64,000 nt of DNA from Spirochaetota bacterium (lineage in GTDB: Bacteria > Spirochaetota > Spirochaetia > Treponematales > Breznakiellaceae), in assembly GCA_023406985.1 (NCBI GenBank), contig JAEXTK010000234.1, positions 1 to 64,000 of the forward strand, in the 5' to 3' direction. Shown one piece after another: positions 15,393 to 24,870 of this stretch. Every line of letters starts with the position of its first letter. The first letter of the stretch is position 1. A program made the position numbers and the translations under genes. The notes below the pieces were generated by a model. That model was not told the DNA's origin. It ran no database searches and worked only from the letters and a program-made list of their open reading frames with translations.

Positions 15393-16478
15393 ATGCCGCG
15401 CATCGTGTCTTCGACTCTCAAAGTCATCTCCGCCTGTTTCGCGGCCCTGCTGGGCTTGGCCGCGGCAGTCTTTTTGCTCGTGCTGTATCTGGAATCCCCG
15501 CCCGCCTTCGTCGCGGAAATTCCGTCCGCGGCAGCGGACGGCGTACGCATCTCGATAGACGGGTCGGGCGAGTGCGAGCTCAGAAGCGGGGAGTCGGCTT
15601 CCTCGGCGGGTAATAGGCTCAAGTCCGCCGGCCTCATTCGATCGGAACTCCTTTGGACCCTCGTGGCCCGGCTCGACCCCGATCCGGTAAAGGCCGGCAC
15701 CTATCGCCTCGACCCGCCGCTCTCCATGTTCGCCATACGCGATATCCTGGTGTCGGGTCGGCAACTCCTCGTACGCGTCACCGTCCCCGAGGGGTTCACG
15801 CTCCGGAAGACCGCCGCCGCCCTGGAGAGCGCGGGGATAACCGCGGCGAGCGACTTCCTGGCCGCGGCATCCTCTCCCGAACTGCTCAAGGCCTTCGGCA
15901 TACCGGTCGCCACTTTCGAGGGGTACCTCTATCCCGATACCTATTTCTTCCCGCGGAACTTTCCGGCGGCGCAGGTGGTCCGGAAGATGGCCGACACGTT
16001 TTTCCGCAGGCTCGGCGAACTCGCGCCCGAATCGAAAAGCATGGGAAGCGACGAGCTCTTCCGGCGCGTGGTGATCGCTTCCATCGTGGAGCGGGAGTAC
16101 CGCGCCGCCGACGAGGCGCCGCTCATGGCGGGGGTCTTCTTCAATCGGCTCCGAATCGGCATGGCGCTCCAATCCTGCGCGACCGTGGAATACGTGATCA
16201 CCGAGATCCAGGGGAAGCCGCATCCCGAGGTCCTCTACAACCGGGATATCGCGATACCCCATCCGTACAACACCTACGTGAACGCGGGGTTGCCTCCGGG
16301 GCCCATCTCCGCCCCCGGCTCGGTGGCATTGGCGGCCGCGTTCAAGCCGACCAAGACGGATTTCCTCTATTTTCGGCTCGTGGACCCCGCCGAAGGGCGC
16401 CATCGATTCTCGAAGACGCTCGATGAGCACGTAGAGGCCGGCGTCATCTACCTGAAACGCGGTTCGTCCAGCAAATGA
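15393..16478 (+). CDS. mltG: Endolytic murein transglycosylase MltG
   Basis: MltG cleaves nascent glycan strands and is thought to set their length. The 361-residue protein has an N-terminal membrane anchor (ISACFAALLGLAAAVFLLVLYL), a LysM-like subdomain around GSGECELRSGESASSAGNRL, and the YceG domain with FEGYLYPDTYFF and the catalytic Glu in ASIVEREY. LQSCATVEYVI replaces the more usual LQSDPTV. Start ATG 15393 follows GGTGAGG; the longer frame lies inside the OmpA gene. The stop overlaps dnaG by four bases. Confidence 0.93.
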   Translation: MPRIVSSTLKVISACFAALLGLAAAVFLLVLYLESPPAFVAEIPSAAADGVRISIDGSGECELRSGESASSAGNRLKSAGLIRSELLWTLVARLDPDPVKAGTYRLDPPLSMFAIRDILVSGRQLLVRVTVPEGFTLRKTAAALESAGITAASDFLAAASSPELLKAFGIPVATFEGYLYPDTYFFPRNFPAAQVVRKMADTFFRRLGELAPESKSMGSDELFRRVVIASIVEREYRAADEAPLMAGVFFNRLRIGMALQSCATVEYVITEIQGKPHPEVLYNRDIAIPHPYNTYVNAGLPPGPISAPGSVALAAAFKPTKTDFLYFRLVDPAEGRHRFSKTLDEHVEAGVIYLKRGSSSK

Positions 16479-18262
16479 GCCTGATCTCCGAAGTTACCAT
16501 ACAGGAAGTCAATGCCCGCGCCGACGCTTTGGCGGTGATCGGCGACTACGTACGGCTCGACAAGAAGGGCGGCCGATACTGGGGGCTCTGTCCCTTCCAT
16601 AACGAGAAGACTCCCTCCTTTTCGGTGGAACCCGACCGGAAATTCTATTATTGCTTCGGCTGCGGCAAGGGCGGCGGGTTGGTCAACTTCGTCATGGAGC
16701 TGGAGAAGCTCTCCTTCCCCGAAGCGATCGAATTCCTCGCGAAGAAACTCGGGATAGAGGTCCAGTACGAGGGCGGCGCCGCCGTTCGGCGAGAGGACGG
16801 CGCCGCCGAGCGAACCGAGCGGCTCTTGGAGCTGTACGCGCGGGTCGCCGGAAGCTATCACCACATACTCGTGAAAACCGAAAGCGGCGGCTTCGCGCGC
16901 GAATACCTCGCTTCCCGCGCGGTCGCCGAAGAGACGGCGGCGCGTTTCCGCCTGGGCTACGCGCCTCAGGACCGGCAGTGGCTCCACCGCTTCCTCTCAA
17001 AAAAGGGCTATTCGGACGATTTCCTCGCCGAAAGCGGCCTGTTCTCCAAGAAACACCCGCGGTCGTCCTTCTTCGCCGATCGACTCATCTTTCCCATCGC
17101 GGATCGGCGCGGCCGGACCGTGGCCTTCGGCGCGCGCCTGCTTCACGGCGAGGGGCCCAAGTACCTCAACTCGGCGGAATCGGAGATCTTCAAAAAGGGC
17201 GAGAACCTTTTCGCGCTTGACCTTGCGCTCCCGGAAATTCGAAAAACCAAGGAAGCCTATATCTGTGAAGGATATATGGACGTCATTGCCCTCCATCAGG
17301 CCGGCGTCACCACCGCCGTCGCCCCGCTCGGCACCGCCTTCACCGAAGAACAGGCGAAGTTGCTCCGCCGCTGGACGGAGCGCGTTTTCCTCGTTTTCGA
17401 TTCCGACGAGGCGGGGAAAAACGCCGCGGTGAAGGGCATCCTGACCTGCCGGAAGGTCGCGCTCCCCTGCGCCGTCGTCACGGTGGAGGGGGGCAAGGAC
17501 CCCGCGGATATTTTGCGGGACCGAGGGGCCGAGGCGTTGCAAAAGGCAGTGAAATGCTTTATAAATGACTTCGATTACCTCGTGGACCGTGCACGGGCCC
17601 TGTACGACATAACCGATTCCGAAGGCTTGGCTCACGCCGTAGCCTTTTTGTTCCCCTATATGGAGACCTTGGATTCCGAGGTTTCTCGGGACGCTTGCGT
17701 CGGCGCGATAGCCGACGCTTTCGGTGTCGATAGAGCAGCCGTTTCTGCCGATTTCTCGAGACGATCTGAGCCGAAGCGGGAATACCGAACGGCCAACGCC
17801 GCCCCGGCGCGGGCGGATATCAGGATGAACGATGAGCTCTTCCTGCTCCTCGCCGTCGTGGTGAACCGTGGTCTCTATCCGAAGCTACGGGCCTCCATTT
17901 CTCCGGAGGACATCGACGATCCGCGGGCGAAAGAGTTATTCGTGACCCTTGAGGAGTGTTTCAGAAACGAATCCACCGACATGGACGCCTTCCTCGGGCG
18001 GCTATCGGACGAAGATCTCAGGTCCTTCGTTCTCGCCCAAGGGGCGTCCGACAAGTTCTCGGGCAATCCCGAGCGGATGGTCGTGGATGGTATAAACAGG
18101 ATCAAGCAAAAGAGTCTCCAGCGACGACGAGCCGAAATCTTGATACGGATACGGATCGCGCAGAAGGGACAGGGCGGCACAAGCAAAGAGCTGGAAGAGC
18201 TTGTCTCTGAGACGAAGCACATTGACGACGAACTAGCCAGGTTGAAGGATGTCCACGAATGA
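16475..18262 (+). CDS. dnaG: DNA primase
   Basis: Makes RNA primers at the replication fork. The 595-residue protein has the CHC2 zinc finger (Cys39, His42, Cys60, Cys63), the TOPRIM motifs [13 protein letters not shown] near residue 264 and FDSDEAG near 308, and a C-terminal DnaB-binding helical region. Length is normal. It overlaps mltG upstream and rpoD downstream by ATGA, recreating the dnaG-rpoD part of the macromolecular-synthesis operon; rpsU is absent and mltG takes the upstream place. Confidence 0.97.
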   Translation: MSLISEVTIQEVNARADALAVIGDYVRLDKKGGRYWGLCPFHNEKTPSFSVEPDRKFYYCFGCGKGGGLVNFVMELEKLSFPEAIEFLAKKLGIEVQYEGGAAVRREDGAAERTERLLELYARVAGSYHHILVKTESGGFAREYLASRAVAEETAARFRLGYAPQDRQWLHRFLSKKGYSDDFLAESGLFSKKHPRSSFFADRLIFPIADRRGRTVAFGARLLHGEGPKYLNSAESEIFKKGENLFALDLALPEIRKTKEAYICEGYMDVIALHQAGVTTAVAPLGTAFTEEQAKLLRRWTERVFLVFDSDEAGKNAAVKGILTCRKVALPCAVVTVEGGKDPADILRDRGAEALQKAVKCFINDFDYLVDRARALYDITDSEGLAHAVAFLFPYMETLDSEVSRDACVGAIADAFGVDRAAVSADFSRRSEPKREYRTANAAPARADIRMNDELFLLLAVVVNRGLYPKLRASISPEDIDDPRAKELFVTLEECFRNESTDMDAFLGRLSDEDLRSFVLAQGASDKFSGNPERMVVDGINRIKQKSLQRRRAEILIRIRIAQKGQGGTSKELEELVSETKHIDDELARLKDVHE

Positions 18263-19998
18263 CGGATTTGCAGCTTGATCCCGCGGTTGTGAAGCTGATC
18301 GAATACGCGAAAGAAAAGAAGACCCTTTCCTATGATGAACTCTCCGATTTCCTGCCCGAACACATCGTCAACACGGACAAGATCGACGCGGTCCTCGCCC
18401 TCCTTGAAGCCAACAACGTTCAGCTCATAGAGGAAGAGAACGCGGGAGAGGACGAGGCGGAGACGGTCCCGCGCAAGGATCAGGAGCCGGAGAAAAAGCG
18501 CCTGGTCTACAGCGACAAGGAAGCCTCCGTCGACGATCCCATCCGTCTCTATCTCCGTGAGATCGGAAAGGAAAACCTCCTCACCGCCGAGCAGGAAGTA
18601 GAACTCTCCAAGCAAATGGAAGAGGGCGAGAACATCATCAAGCGCGTGATCAAGAAATCGGGGATGATCATCCCCGAATTCTATTCCATCGCGCAGCGGG
18701 CCTTTTCCAAGAAAGACCCGCGGGAGATGAACCTCTCCAAGAAAGAGATCACCGAATACATGGCGGAGCGGCGCCGCCTGAATCAATTCTACAAGGACAC
18801 GCTCAGGGACGTCGGAGCGGACCTCAAAGTGTATATCGACGCGAAGCGGCGCCTCATCGCCCGCGGCGGGGATATCTTCGAGGACGCCGAGTTGGCCGAG
18901 CTCCGCGCCAAGGTGCTCCCGCTCCTGCGGGACGCGGAGATCCACGCCGAGGAGATCGCCAGTTTCTCCGAGAAATTCGTCCAGGCGTCCAAGCGGATAA
19001 AGAAGTACAAGAAGGAACAGGAGAAGATCGAGAAGCGGCTCCGGGTCGCCTCGGTCCGGGAACTCCGAGCCCTCGGCCGCGGACTCACCGTGAAGGAAGA
19101 GCGCGAAAGGATCGAGGAGTCCCTCGGTCTACCGTCCGACGACATAAAAGAGAAGATCCGGCACATCCAGGTCACCGAGAAGAAGCTCCGCCAGATGGAG
19201 TCGGAGTTCGAGGAGCCGATCGAAGAGATCAACCGGATGGCCAAGGAGATCAACCGCGGCCGCATCATGATGAAGAGCGCGAAAGATCGCCTCATCAAGG
19301 CCAACCTCCGGCTCGTCGTTTCAATCGCCAAGAAATACACCAATCGCGGGTTGCACTTCTTCGACCTCGTGCAGGAAGGGAACATCGGCCTCATCAAGGC
19401 GGTCGAAAAGTTCGAGTACCGTAAGGGGTACAAGTTCTCGACCTACGCCACCTGGTGGATCCGTCAGGCCATCACCCGCTCCATTTCCGATCAGGCCAGG
19501 ACGATACGCGTCCCCGTACACATGATCGAGCAGATCAACAAGGTGGTTCGCGAGTCCCGCCAGCTCATGCAGGTGCTCGGACGCGAACCGACGGACGACG
19601 AAGTGGCCGAACGGCTCGGCTGGACGACCCAGCGGGTCAAGTCGGTGAAGAACGTGGCACGGGAACCCATCTCTCTGGAAACGCCCATCGGCGAGGAAGA
19701 GGATTCCCTACTCGGAGACTTCATCGAAGACAAGGACGTCGAGAATCCCGCCAACCAGACCGCCTTCAAGCTGCTCCAAGAGCAGCTGCGCAGCGTACTG
19801 TCCACTCTGCCTCCGCGGGAACAGGAAGTGCTCAAGATGCGCTTCGGCCTGGACGACGGCTATTCGCTTACCTTGGAAGAAGTCGGGCTCTATTTCAATG
19901 TCACGCGCGAGCGTATTCGCCAGATAGAGGCCAAGGCGCTTCGTCGGCTGCGGCACCCGAAGCGGAGCCGTAAACTCAAGGATTATCTCGATCATTAG
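18259..19998 (+). CDS. rpoD: RNA polymerase primary sigma factor
   Basis: A 579-residue group 1 sigma-70. Region 1.1 ([20 protein letters not shown]) is followed by 1.2 ([16 protein letters not shown]), a roughly 200-residue charged non-conserved region, region 2 with [18 protein letters not shown] and [10 protein letters not shown], region 3 and region 4 ending [20 protein letters not shown]. Region 2.4 and 4.2 look canonical, consistent with the TTGACA/TATAAT-type promoters seen in this window. It ends the 9.8-20 kb unit; only a weak 5-bp hairpin (AGCCG/CGGCT) follows. Confidence 0.98.
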   Translation: MTDLQLDPAVVKLIEYAKEKKTLSYDELSDFLPEHIVNTDKIDAVLALLEANNVQLIEEENAGEDEAETVPRKDQEPEKKRLVYSDKEASVDDPIRLYLREIGKENLLTAEQEVELSKQMEEGENIIKRVIKKSGMIIPEFYSIAQRAFSKKDPREMNLSKKEITEYMAERRRLNQFYKDTLRDVGADLKVYIDAKRRLIARGGDIFEDAELAELRAKVLPLLRDAEIHAEEIASFSEKFVQASKRIKKYKKEQEKIEKRLRVASVRELRALGRGLTVKEERERIEESLGLPSDDIKEKIRHIQVTEKKLRQMESEFEEPIEEINRMAKEINRGRIMMKSAKDRLIKANLRLVVSIAKKYTNRGLHFFDLVQEGNIGLIKAVEKFEYRKGYKFSTYATWWIRQAITRSISDQARTIRVPVHMIEQINKVVRESRQLMQVLGREPTDDEVAERLGWTTQRVKSVKNVAREPISLETPIGEEEDSLLGDFIEDKDVENPANQTAFKLLQEQLRSVLSTLPPREQEVLKMRFGLDDGYSLTLEEVGLYFNVTRERIRQIEAKALRRLRHPKRSRKLKDYLDH

Positions 19999-20013
19999 CC
20001 GCAGAACGGCTCA

Positions 20014-20043
20014 TTGTGACGATAGGGAATCGTGGTCTATACT
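20014..20043 (+). promoter_or_regulatory. Promoter for the zinc-ribbon gene and possibly rnpB
   Basis: TTGTGA (20014-20019), an 18-base spacer and TATACT (20038-20043). The leader contains GGGAAGGGG before ATG 20070. Confidence 0.55.
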
Positions 20044-20069
20044 AATCGCGCCGGGAAGGGGATAATCGT

Positions 20070-20930
20070 ATGATAATGGAAGAGGTTTTCGAGAAGCTGC
20101 GCTCGTTGCAGGATGTCCTCGCTGAAAAGATCGCCCTTGAGGGTGAAATTCAGGACATCCCGAAGCTCCTCCTGACCCAGGAAGAGCTTCTCGCGCGGCT
20201 CAAGAAAGTATTCATCGAAAAAAACCAGGAATATGAAGCCGTCCGCGCCAACGTGACCCTGTTGCGGGGACAGCTCAGCGACGCGGAAAGCGCGCGAGAG
20301 AAAGCCGAAAAGAACATGGATTCGATTACGACTCAGCGCGAATACGAGGCCCTGGACAAGGAAATCCGCGACGCTTCCGAAAAGGAGCAGCAGTACCGCA
20401 AGGACCTGCAGAAGGAAGAACGCCTCTTCGCCGAGTTGGACGAGCAGCAGAAGCGCGATGCCGCGTTGATCGATCAGCAAGAGAAGGAGCTCGCCGAGAA
20501 GCGCGCCGGCGTCGAGGCGGAGATCGCCGCGAAGAAGGCCTCGTGCGCGGAACTCGTGGATCGGGAAAAGGATATCACCCCGGGCCTCGATCCGGACGTG
20601 CTGTTCAAGTTCGAGCGGATCATCCGCAGCAAGCTCGGCCTCGGTATCGTCGCCATCAAGGGCGGCGTCTGCACGGGCTGCCATATGATTCTGCCTGCGC
20701 AGTTCGCGAATCTCGTCCGCTCGGGAGAGGAGATCGTCTTCTGCCCGTATTGTTCCCGCATCCTCTTCTATCAGGAAGCCGAGCAGGGCGAACAGGACTT
20801 CTTCGATGAGGAAGACGCCGGTAGCCTCTCCGACCTCGATGACCTCGAGGGGGACGACGAAGAGGAATACGAGGAAGACGAAGGCGACGAGGGCGGAGAA
20901 GAAAAGGGCGAGATGGATTACGAGGAGTGA
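20070..20930 (+). CDS. Coiled-coil protein with C4 zinc ribbon (DUF164-like) and acidic tail
   Basis: The 286-residue protein is a long antiparallel coiled coil (residues 5-165, Glu/Lys/Gln heptads), then a C4 zinc ribbon (CTGC ... CPYC, about residues 204-231) and a run of Asp/Glu to the end. This is the DUF164/zf-RING_7 architecture found next to rpoD or RNA-metabolism genes in several phyla. The fold suggests nucleic-acid or RNA-polymerase contact, but no function is established. Its stop lies seven bases before the RNase P RNA, after a T6 run without a hairpin. Confidence 0.88.
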   Translation: MIMEEVFEKLRSLQDVLAEKIALEGEIQDIPKLLLTQEELLARLKKVFIEKNQEYEAVRANVTLLRGQLSDAESAREKAEKNMDSITTQREYEALDKEIRDASEKEQQYRKDLQKEERLFAELDEQQKRDAALIDQQEKELAEKRAGVEAEIAAKKASCAELVDREKDITPGLDPDVLFKFERIIRSKLGLGIVAIKGGVCTGCHMILPAQFANLVRSGEEIVFCPYCSRILFYQEAEQGEQDFFDEEDAGSLSDLDDLEGDDEEEYEEDEGDEGGEEKGEMDYEE

Positions 20931-20937
20931 TTTTTTA

Positions 20938-21447
20938 GGCGGCGGGTTCGGCAGTCGCGGAGGAGAAGCTTCGCTTCTCCTTTCCGAGGAAAGTCCGGGC
21001 TCCGTAGGGCATGATGCCGGGTAACGCCCGGGCGCCCGGTCGTCTTTTCGTTCCTTCGGGAACGGACGGATGTCCGGGTGACAGACAGCGCAACAGAAAG
21101 CAAACCGCCGAAGTTTCCGGTTTGTCGGGGGGTCGAGAAAGCCGAAAGGCTTTCAGGCCTTTCGGCTTTCTCGGGAAATAGCTGAGGAGCCGTAAGGCGA
21201 CGAAGCTATTCGGTAAGGGTGAAAGGGTGGGGTAAGAGCCCACCGCGCGTCCGGTAACGGACGCGGCACGGCAAGCCTCATCAGGAGCAAAGCCGAGCAG
21301 CGGTATGGATTGCCCGTCCGGTATGCCGCGGGTAGGCTGCGTCGACGGCGTCGGCAACGGCGACGCCAGATAGATGACTGCCGCGCCGATCCGGGCGATC
21401 CGGGTCGGTTGGCACAGAACCCGGCTTAGGAGCCCGCCGCCTTTTTT
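20938..21447 (+). ncRNA. rnpB: RNase P RNA (class A)
   Basis: The RNA subunit of RNase P, maturing tRNA 5' ends. P1 is GGCGGCGGG (20938-20946) paired with CCCGCCGCC (21433-21441), followed by T6. Conserved blocks in order: GAGGAAAGTCCGGGCTCC (CR I, about 20986), GGGTGAAAGGGTGGGGTAAGAG (described in part here, about 21217), AGATGACTGCCG (about 21372) and ACAGAACCCGGCTTA (CR V, about 21414). At about 504 nt it is long for type A; a perfect 17-bp hairpin at 21134-21173 accounts for some of the excess. The 3' end is followed by a U-run terminator formed with P1. Confidence 0.95.
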
Positions 21448-21464
21448 CTCCCCGTGACGCCACG

Positions 21465-21493
21465 TTGACTTTTTACCATAAAACCGCTTAAAT
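21465..21493 (+). promoter_or_regulatory. Promoter of the mre/rod unit
   Basis: TTGACT (21465-21470), 17 bases, TTAAAT (21488-21493), in an AT-rich patch after rnpB. Predicted +1 near 21500 lies only about 8 nt before ATG 21508. Confidence 0.55.
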
Positions 21494-21507
21494 CGGTGGC
21501 AATTGCT

Positions 21508-22437
21508 ATGATCGGACGGGCACGCTCCAGCTACGGCGCATTAATTCTAAGAAGGCGAGCTCTGAGATCGATAGCGCTCATATCGATCGTGGTGCTCCTG
21601 ACGGCCGCCTCGGCGTTCGCGGCCGTTTATTGGGTCCGGCACGGCAGCGGCGAACGGTCCGCGGCGCTCAAGGCGTGGACGGACGGCGCTTACGACGTCG
21701 TCTACCGATCCGCGGAAAAACAATTGGAAGAGGCTCCGCTCTCCTCTTTTTGGCTCATGATGCGCGGATTCTCCGCCTATCAACTCGCCACCGCGCAGAT
21801 CAATAATCAGGACACCGTCGCCTATATCGATGAATCGATAGCCGTGCTTCGGAAGGCCCAGCTCGTCGGCTCAGGACGCATGGAAGCGCGCGTGCGCTAC
21901 GTCTTGGGCAAGGCTTACTACCAGAAGGGGCCCCAGTACGCGGATCAAGCCGCCGCCAACCTGGAAGCGGCGCTCGCGGCGAAGATCGACGCTCCCGATA
22001 TCCATGAATACCTCGGCCTCGCCTATGCCGCCCTCCATGATTACAAGAAAAGCGTCATCGCCTTTTCCCAGGCGCTCGGCCCCGATCCTTCCGATCTGCT
22101 CTTGCTCGCGATCGCGAAATCCTATATCGAATTGGGCGAAAAGGATTCGGCGCGCGCCTATCTCATACGATGCGCCGAGAATTCCAAGGATACCCATGTC
22201 ATAATACAGGCCAGGTTGTTGTTGGGAAGAATCCTGTTTGAAGGCGGCGATGCCGCCGGCGCGGAAAAGGAATACCTATCGATACTCGACATCGATGCGG
22301 AGAACGCCGAGACGCATTTCGCGCTGGGGGAACTCTACTCCGCTTTAGGCGATGCCGTGAAGGCGCGCGCCGAATGGCGGAGAACGCTGAGAATCGATGC
22401 AGCTCATGGGCCGGCGCGAGCACGGCTCAGTTTGTAA
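21508..22437 (+). CDS. Membrane-anchored TPR protein upstream of mreB
   Basis: A 309-residue protein with one N-terminal membrane helix (LRSIALISIVVLLTAASAFAAVYWV) and at least four TPR units filling the extracytoplasmic part (DIHEYLGLAYAALHDYKKSV; THFALGELYSALGDAVKAR). I chose ATG 21508; a GTG at 21496 would lie at or before the predicted transcription start. It is 15 bases before mreB and probably co-transcribed with it, which suggests a scaffold for cell-wall elongation, though that is inference from position. Confidence 0.8.
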   Translation: MIGRARSSYGALILRRRALRSIALISIVVLLTAASAFAAVYWVRHGSGERSAALKAWTDGAYDVVYRSAEKQLEEAPLSSFWLMMRGFSAYQLATAQINNQDTVAYIDESIAVLRKAQLVGSGRMEARVRYVLGKAYYQKGPQYADQAAANLEAALAAKIDAPDIHEYLGLAYAALHDYKKSVIAFSQALGPDPSDLLLLAIAKSYIELGEKDSARAYLIRCAENSKDTHVIIQARLLLGRILFEGGDAAGAEKEYLSILDIDAENAETHFALGELYSALGDAVKARAEWRRTLRIDAAHGPARARLSL

Positions 22438-22452
22438 GACCGGAGGACCAGT

Positions 22453-23496
22453 ATGACACGCGGAAAGCTCTTCGACGGAATGTCTTCGGATATCGGCATC
22501 GATTTGGGAACCTGCAACACCCTCATCTATGTGCGCGGCAAGGGCATCGTCATCAATGAACCTTCGGTCGTCGCGGTAGAACGCGGAACGAAGAAGGTCG
22601 TCGCCGTCGGCTCGGAAGCCAAACGCATGCTTTGGAAGACCCCGGGGGACATCATCGCCATCCGGCCCCTCCGCGACGGCGTGATCGCCGACCTGGAGAC
22701 GACCGAAAAGATGATCCGCTATTTCATCTCCAAGGTGCTACCGCGCCACTGGTTCGTCAAGCCGCGCATGGTGATCGGGGTTCCTTCCTGCATCACGGAA
22801 GTGGAGCGGCGCGCCGTGGAAGAGAGCGCCTATAAGGCGGGGGCCCGGGACGTCAAGGTCATCGAGGAGAGCCTCGCCGCGGCGATCGGCGCCGATATCC
22901 CGATCTTCGAGCCGGCCGGCCACATGATTTGCGATATCGGCGGCGGAACGACGGAAATCTCCGTCATCTCGCTCGGCGGCATGGTCGTGACCAACGCCAT
23001 CCGCCTCGGCGGCGACGAGTTCGACGAAGCCATCATCAAGCACGTCCGCAGCGTCCACAACCTCATCATCGGCGAACAGACCGCCGAACGGCTCAAGATA
23101 GAAATCGGCAACGCTTCGCCGGACAAGACCATTGAGAAGGTGGAGATCAAGGGAACCGACGCCATCACCGGCCTGCCGCGCCGCCTGGAGATCGACTCGG
23201 TGGAAGTCCGCGAGGCGCTCAAGGACCCGATCACCCAGATCATCGATGAGATCAAACGGACGCTCGGCCAGACGCCGCCGGAACTCGCCGCGGATATCGT
23301 CGAGCGCGGCATCGTCATGACCGGCGGCGGATCGCTGCTCAAAGGCTTGCCGAAGCTCATCGCCAAGGAGACGGGGGTCCCGGTCATTCTCGCGGAACGG
23401 CCCCTGGACTGCGTCGCCCTCGGGGCAGGAAAATACTTCGAACATGCGAAGGGCTTCGACAATACCCGTTCGATCTACGACAACCTCAACGGATAG
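22453..23496 (+). CDS. mreB: Rod-shape-determining actin homologue MreB
   Basis: The 347-residue protein forms membrane-associated filaments that guide lateral wall synthesis. It has the actin phosphate loops [13 protein letters not shown] and [14 protein letters not shown], the adenosine motif [12 protein letters not shown] and the DGVIADLE linker. Length is standard. GGAGG lies six bases before the ATG. First of the mreBCD-mrdA-rodA series. Confidence 0.98.
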   Translation: MTRGKLFDGMSSDIGIDLGTCNTLIYVRGKGIVINEPSVVAVERGTKKVVAVGSEAKRMLWKTPGDIIAIRPLRDGVIADLETTEKMIRYFISKVLPRHWFVKPRMVIGVPSCITEVERRAVEESAYKAGARDVKVIEESLAAAIGADIPIFEPAGHMICDIGGGTTEISVISLGGMVVTNAIRLGGDEFDEAIIKHVRSVHNLIIGEQTAERLKIEIGNASPDKTIEKVEIKGTDAITGLPRRLEIDSVEVREALKDPITQIIDEIKRTLGQTPPELAADIVERGIVMTGGGSLLKGLPKLIAKETGVPVILAERPLDCVALGAGKYFEHAKGFDNTRSIYDNLNG

Positions 23497-23501
23497 CCGC
23501 G

Positions 23502-24374
23502 ATGCGGCATGACGATACGCGCGCCCCGCGTCGCCGAAGGAGCGCGGAGGCCTACGTTTTCGCGGCGCTCATGTTCGTCTCTTTTTCCGCGCTCCTGATC
23601 TCTACACGCAGCTTCGTCCTCAACGTCGGAGAACTCGGGCTCTCCCTGTTCTCCGGCGTCCGCGGCGTCGTTACCGCCGTATCGTCCTTCACGTCCCGGA
23701 CGGTCCTGTCCGTCACCGAGTTGGCGAATCTCCGGAAGCAGTACGCCGACCTCCTCGTGCGCATGGAGCGCTACGAATCGCTTGAGCGGGACGCTGCCGA
23801 CATACGCAGGGAAAACCTCAGGCTGCGCGAGCAGCTCGGTTTCGCGGAAACGTTGCGGTACCGGTATGTCCCCGCCCGCGTCATCGGAAGGGACCCCGAT
23901 AACCTCTTCTCGGCGTTCGTCGTCGACAAGGGCGTAAAGCACGGCATAAAGCGTAACATGACGGTGATCGCCTACCAGGACGGGGTCCAGGGATTGGTGG
24001 GCAAGGTAGTCCAGGTGGGGCGCACCGAGAGCCTCGTGATGCCGGTTTACGACGTAAACGCCTTCGTCGCCGCCCGCATGGTCGAGTCGCGCTACGAGGG
24101 GATAGTCTCCGGGCAGGGGAGCGCCGATCTTCCCCTGGTCATGCGATACATCAAGAAACGCGCCAAAGAAGAGCTCCATTACGGAGATCCCGTCGCGACG
24201 AGCGGGATGGGGGGGGTCTATCCGAAAGACCTCGTCATCGGCCGCGTATCCAAGATACTGTTCCAGGAATACGCCACTTCCCTCGAAGTAGAGCTCGAGA
24301 GCGCGATCGACTTTTCTCGGCTCGAGTACGTCTTCGCCGTCGACCGGGAAAGCACGGAGGAGATCGATGGCTAG
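23502..24374 (+). CDS. mreC: Cell-shape protein MreC
   Basis: A 290-residue bitopic protein with a short Arg-rich cytoplasmic end, a membrane helix (about 18-40), a coiled coil (about 72-108, ending RENLRLREQLGF) and the double beta-barrel domain (ARVIGRDPDNLFSAFVVDKG; GDPVATSGMGGVYPKDLVIG). It links MreB filaments to PBP2 in the periplasm. It starts five bases after mreB and overlaps mreD by eight. Confidence 0.95.
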   Translation: MRHDDTRAPRRRRSAEAYVFAALMFVSFSALLISTRSFVLNVGELGLSLFSGVRGVVTAVSSFTSRTVLSVTELANLRKQYADLLVRMERYESLERDAADIRRENLRLREQLGFAETLRYRYVPARVIGRDPDNLFSAFVVDKGVKHGIKRNMTVIAYQDGVQGLVGKVVQVGRTESLVMPVYDVNAFVAARMVESRYEGIVSGQGSADLPLVMRYIKKRAKEELHYGDPVATSGMGGVYPKDLVIGRVSKILFQEYATSLEVELESAIDFSRLEYVFAVDRESTEEIDG

Positions 24375-24870
24375 AACCATCCTTTGGGCCACCGCCATCG
24401 CCGCTTTGGCGGCCCTGCTGCAATCCACGTTGCTCGCGCGTTTGGCCATTTTCCACACGGTCCCGGATTTGGCCCTCGGCGTCCTCGTGTACGTCGCCTA
24501 CGTGAACGGAACGATGACCGGACAAATCACGGGTTTTACCTCAGGCGTGGCGCTCGACTTCCTCTCCGCAGCCCCACTCGGTTTCAACGCCTTGTTGCGG
24601 ACTATCATCGGAGCGCTCGCGGGCCTGCTGAAGGGGACCTTCTTCCTGGACGTCGCCGTCCTGCCGATGGTCCTCTGCGCCGTCGCGACGCTCGTAAAGG
24701 CCTTGGTGGCGTTCGTCGTCAACTTCCTGTTCGCCGGCGCCGTTCCCGCGTACCAAATCGGATCCCCGACGCTTTGGATTGAACTGGCGTATAACGCGGC
24801 AGCGGCGCCGTTCCTCTTTGCCTTCCTCAATCTATTCAAGGCGGTGTTGAAGCCCCGGCAGGTGAGCTGA
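24367..24870 (+). CDS. mreD: Cell-shape membrane protein MreD
   Basis: A 167-residue integral membrane protein with about five helices, including the family's SGVALDFLSAAPLGFNAL stretch. Gene order and overlaps with mreC (8 bases) and mrdA (1 base, TGATG) support the call. It is part of the elongasome membrane core. Confidence 0.92.
   Translation: MARTILWATAIAALAALLQSTLLARLAIFHTVPDLALGVLVYVAYVNGTMTGQITGFTSGVALDFLSAAPLGFNALLRTIIGALAGLLKGTFFLDVAVLPMVLCAVATLVKALVAFVVNFLFAGAVPAYQIGSPTLWIELAYNAAAAPFLFAFLNLFKAVLKPRQVS

Noticed and set aside
20931..20937. T6 run between the zinc-ribbon gene and rnpB as a terminator
   Set aside because: No hairpin precedes it, so it cannot be a Rho-independent terminator by itself.
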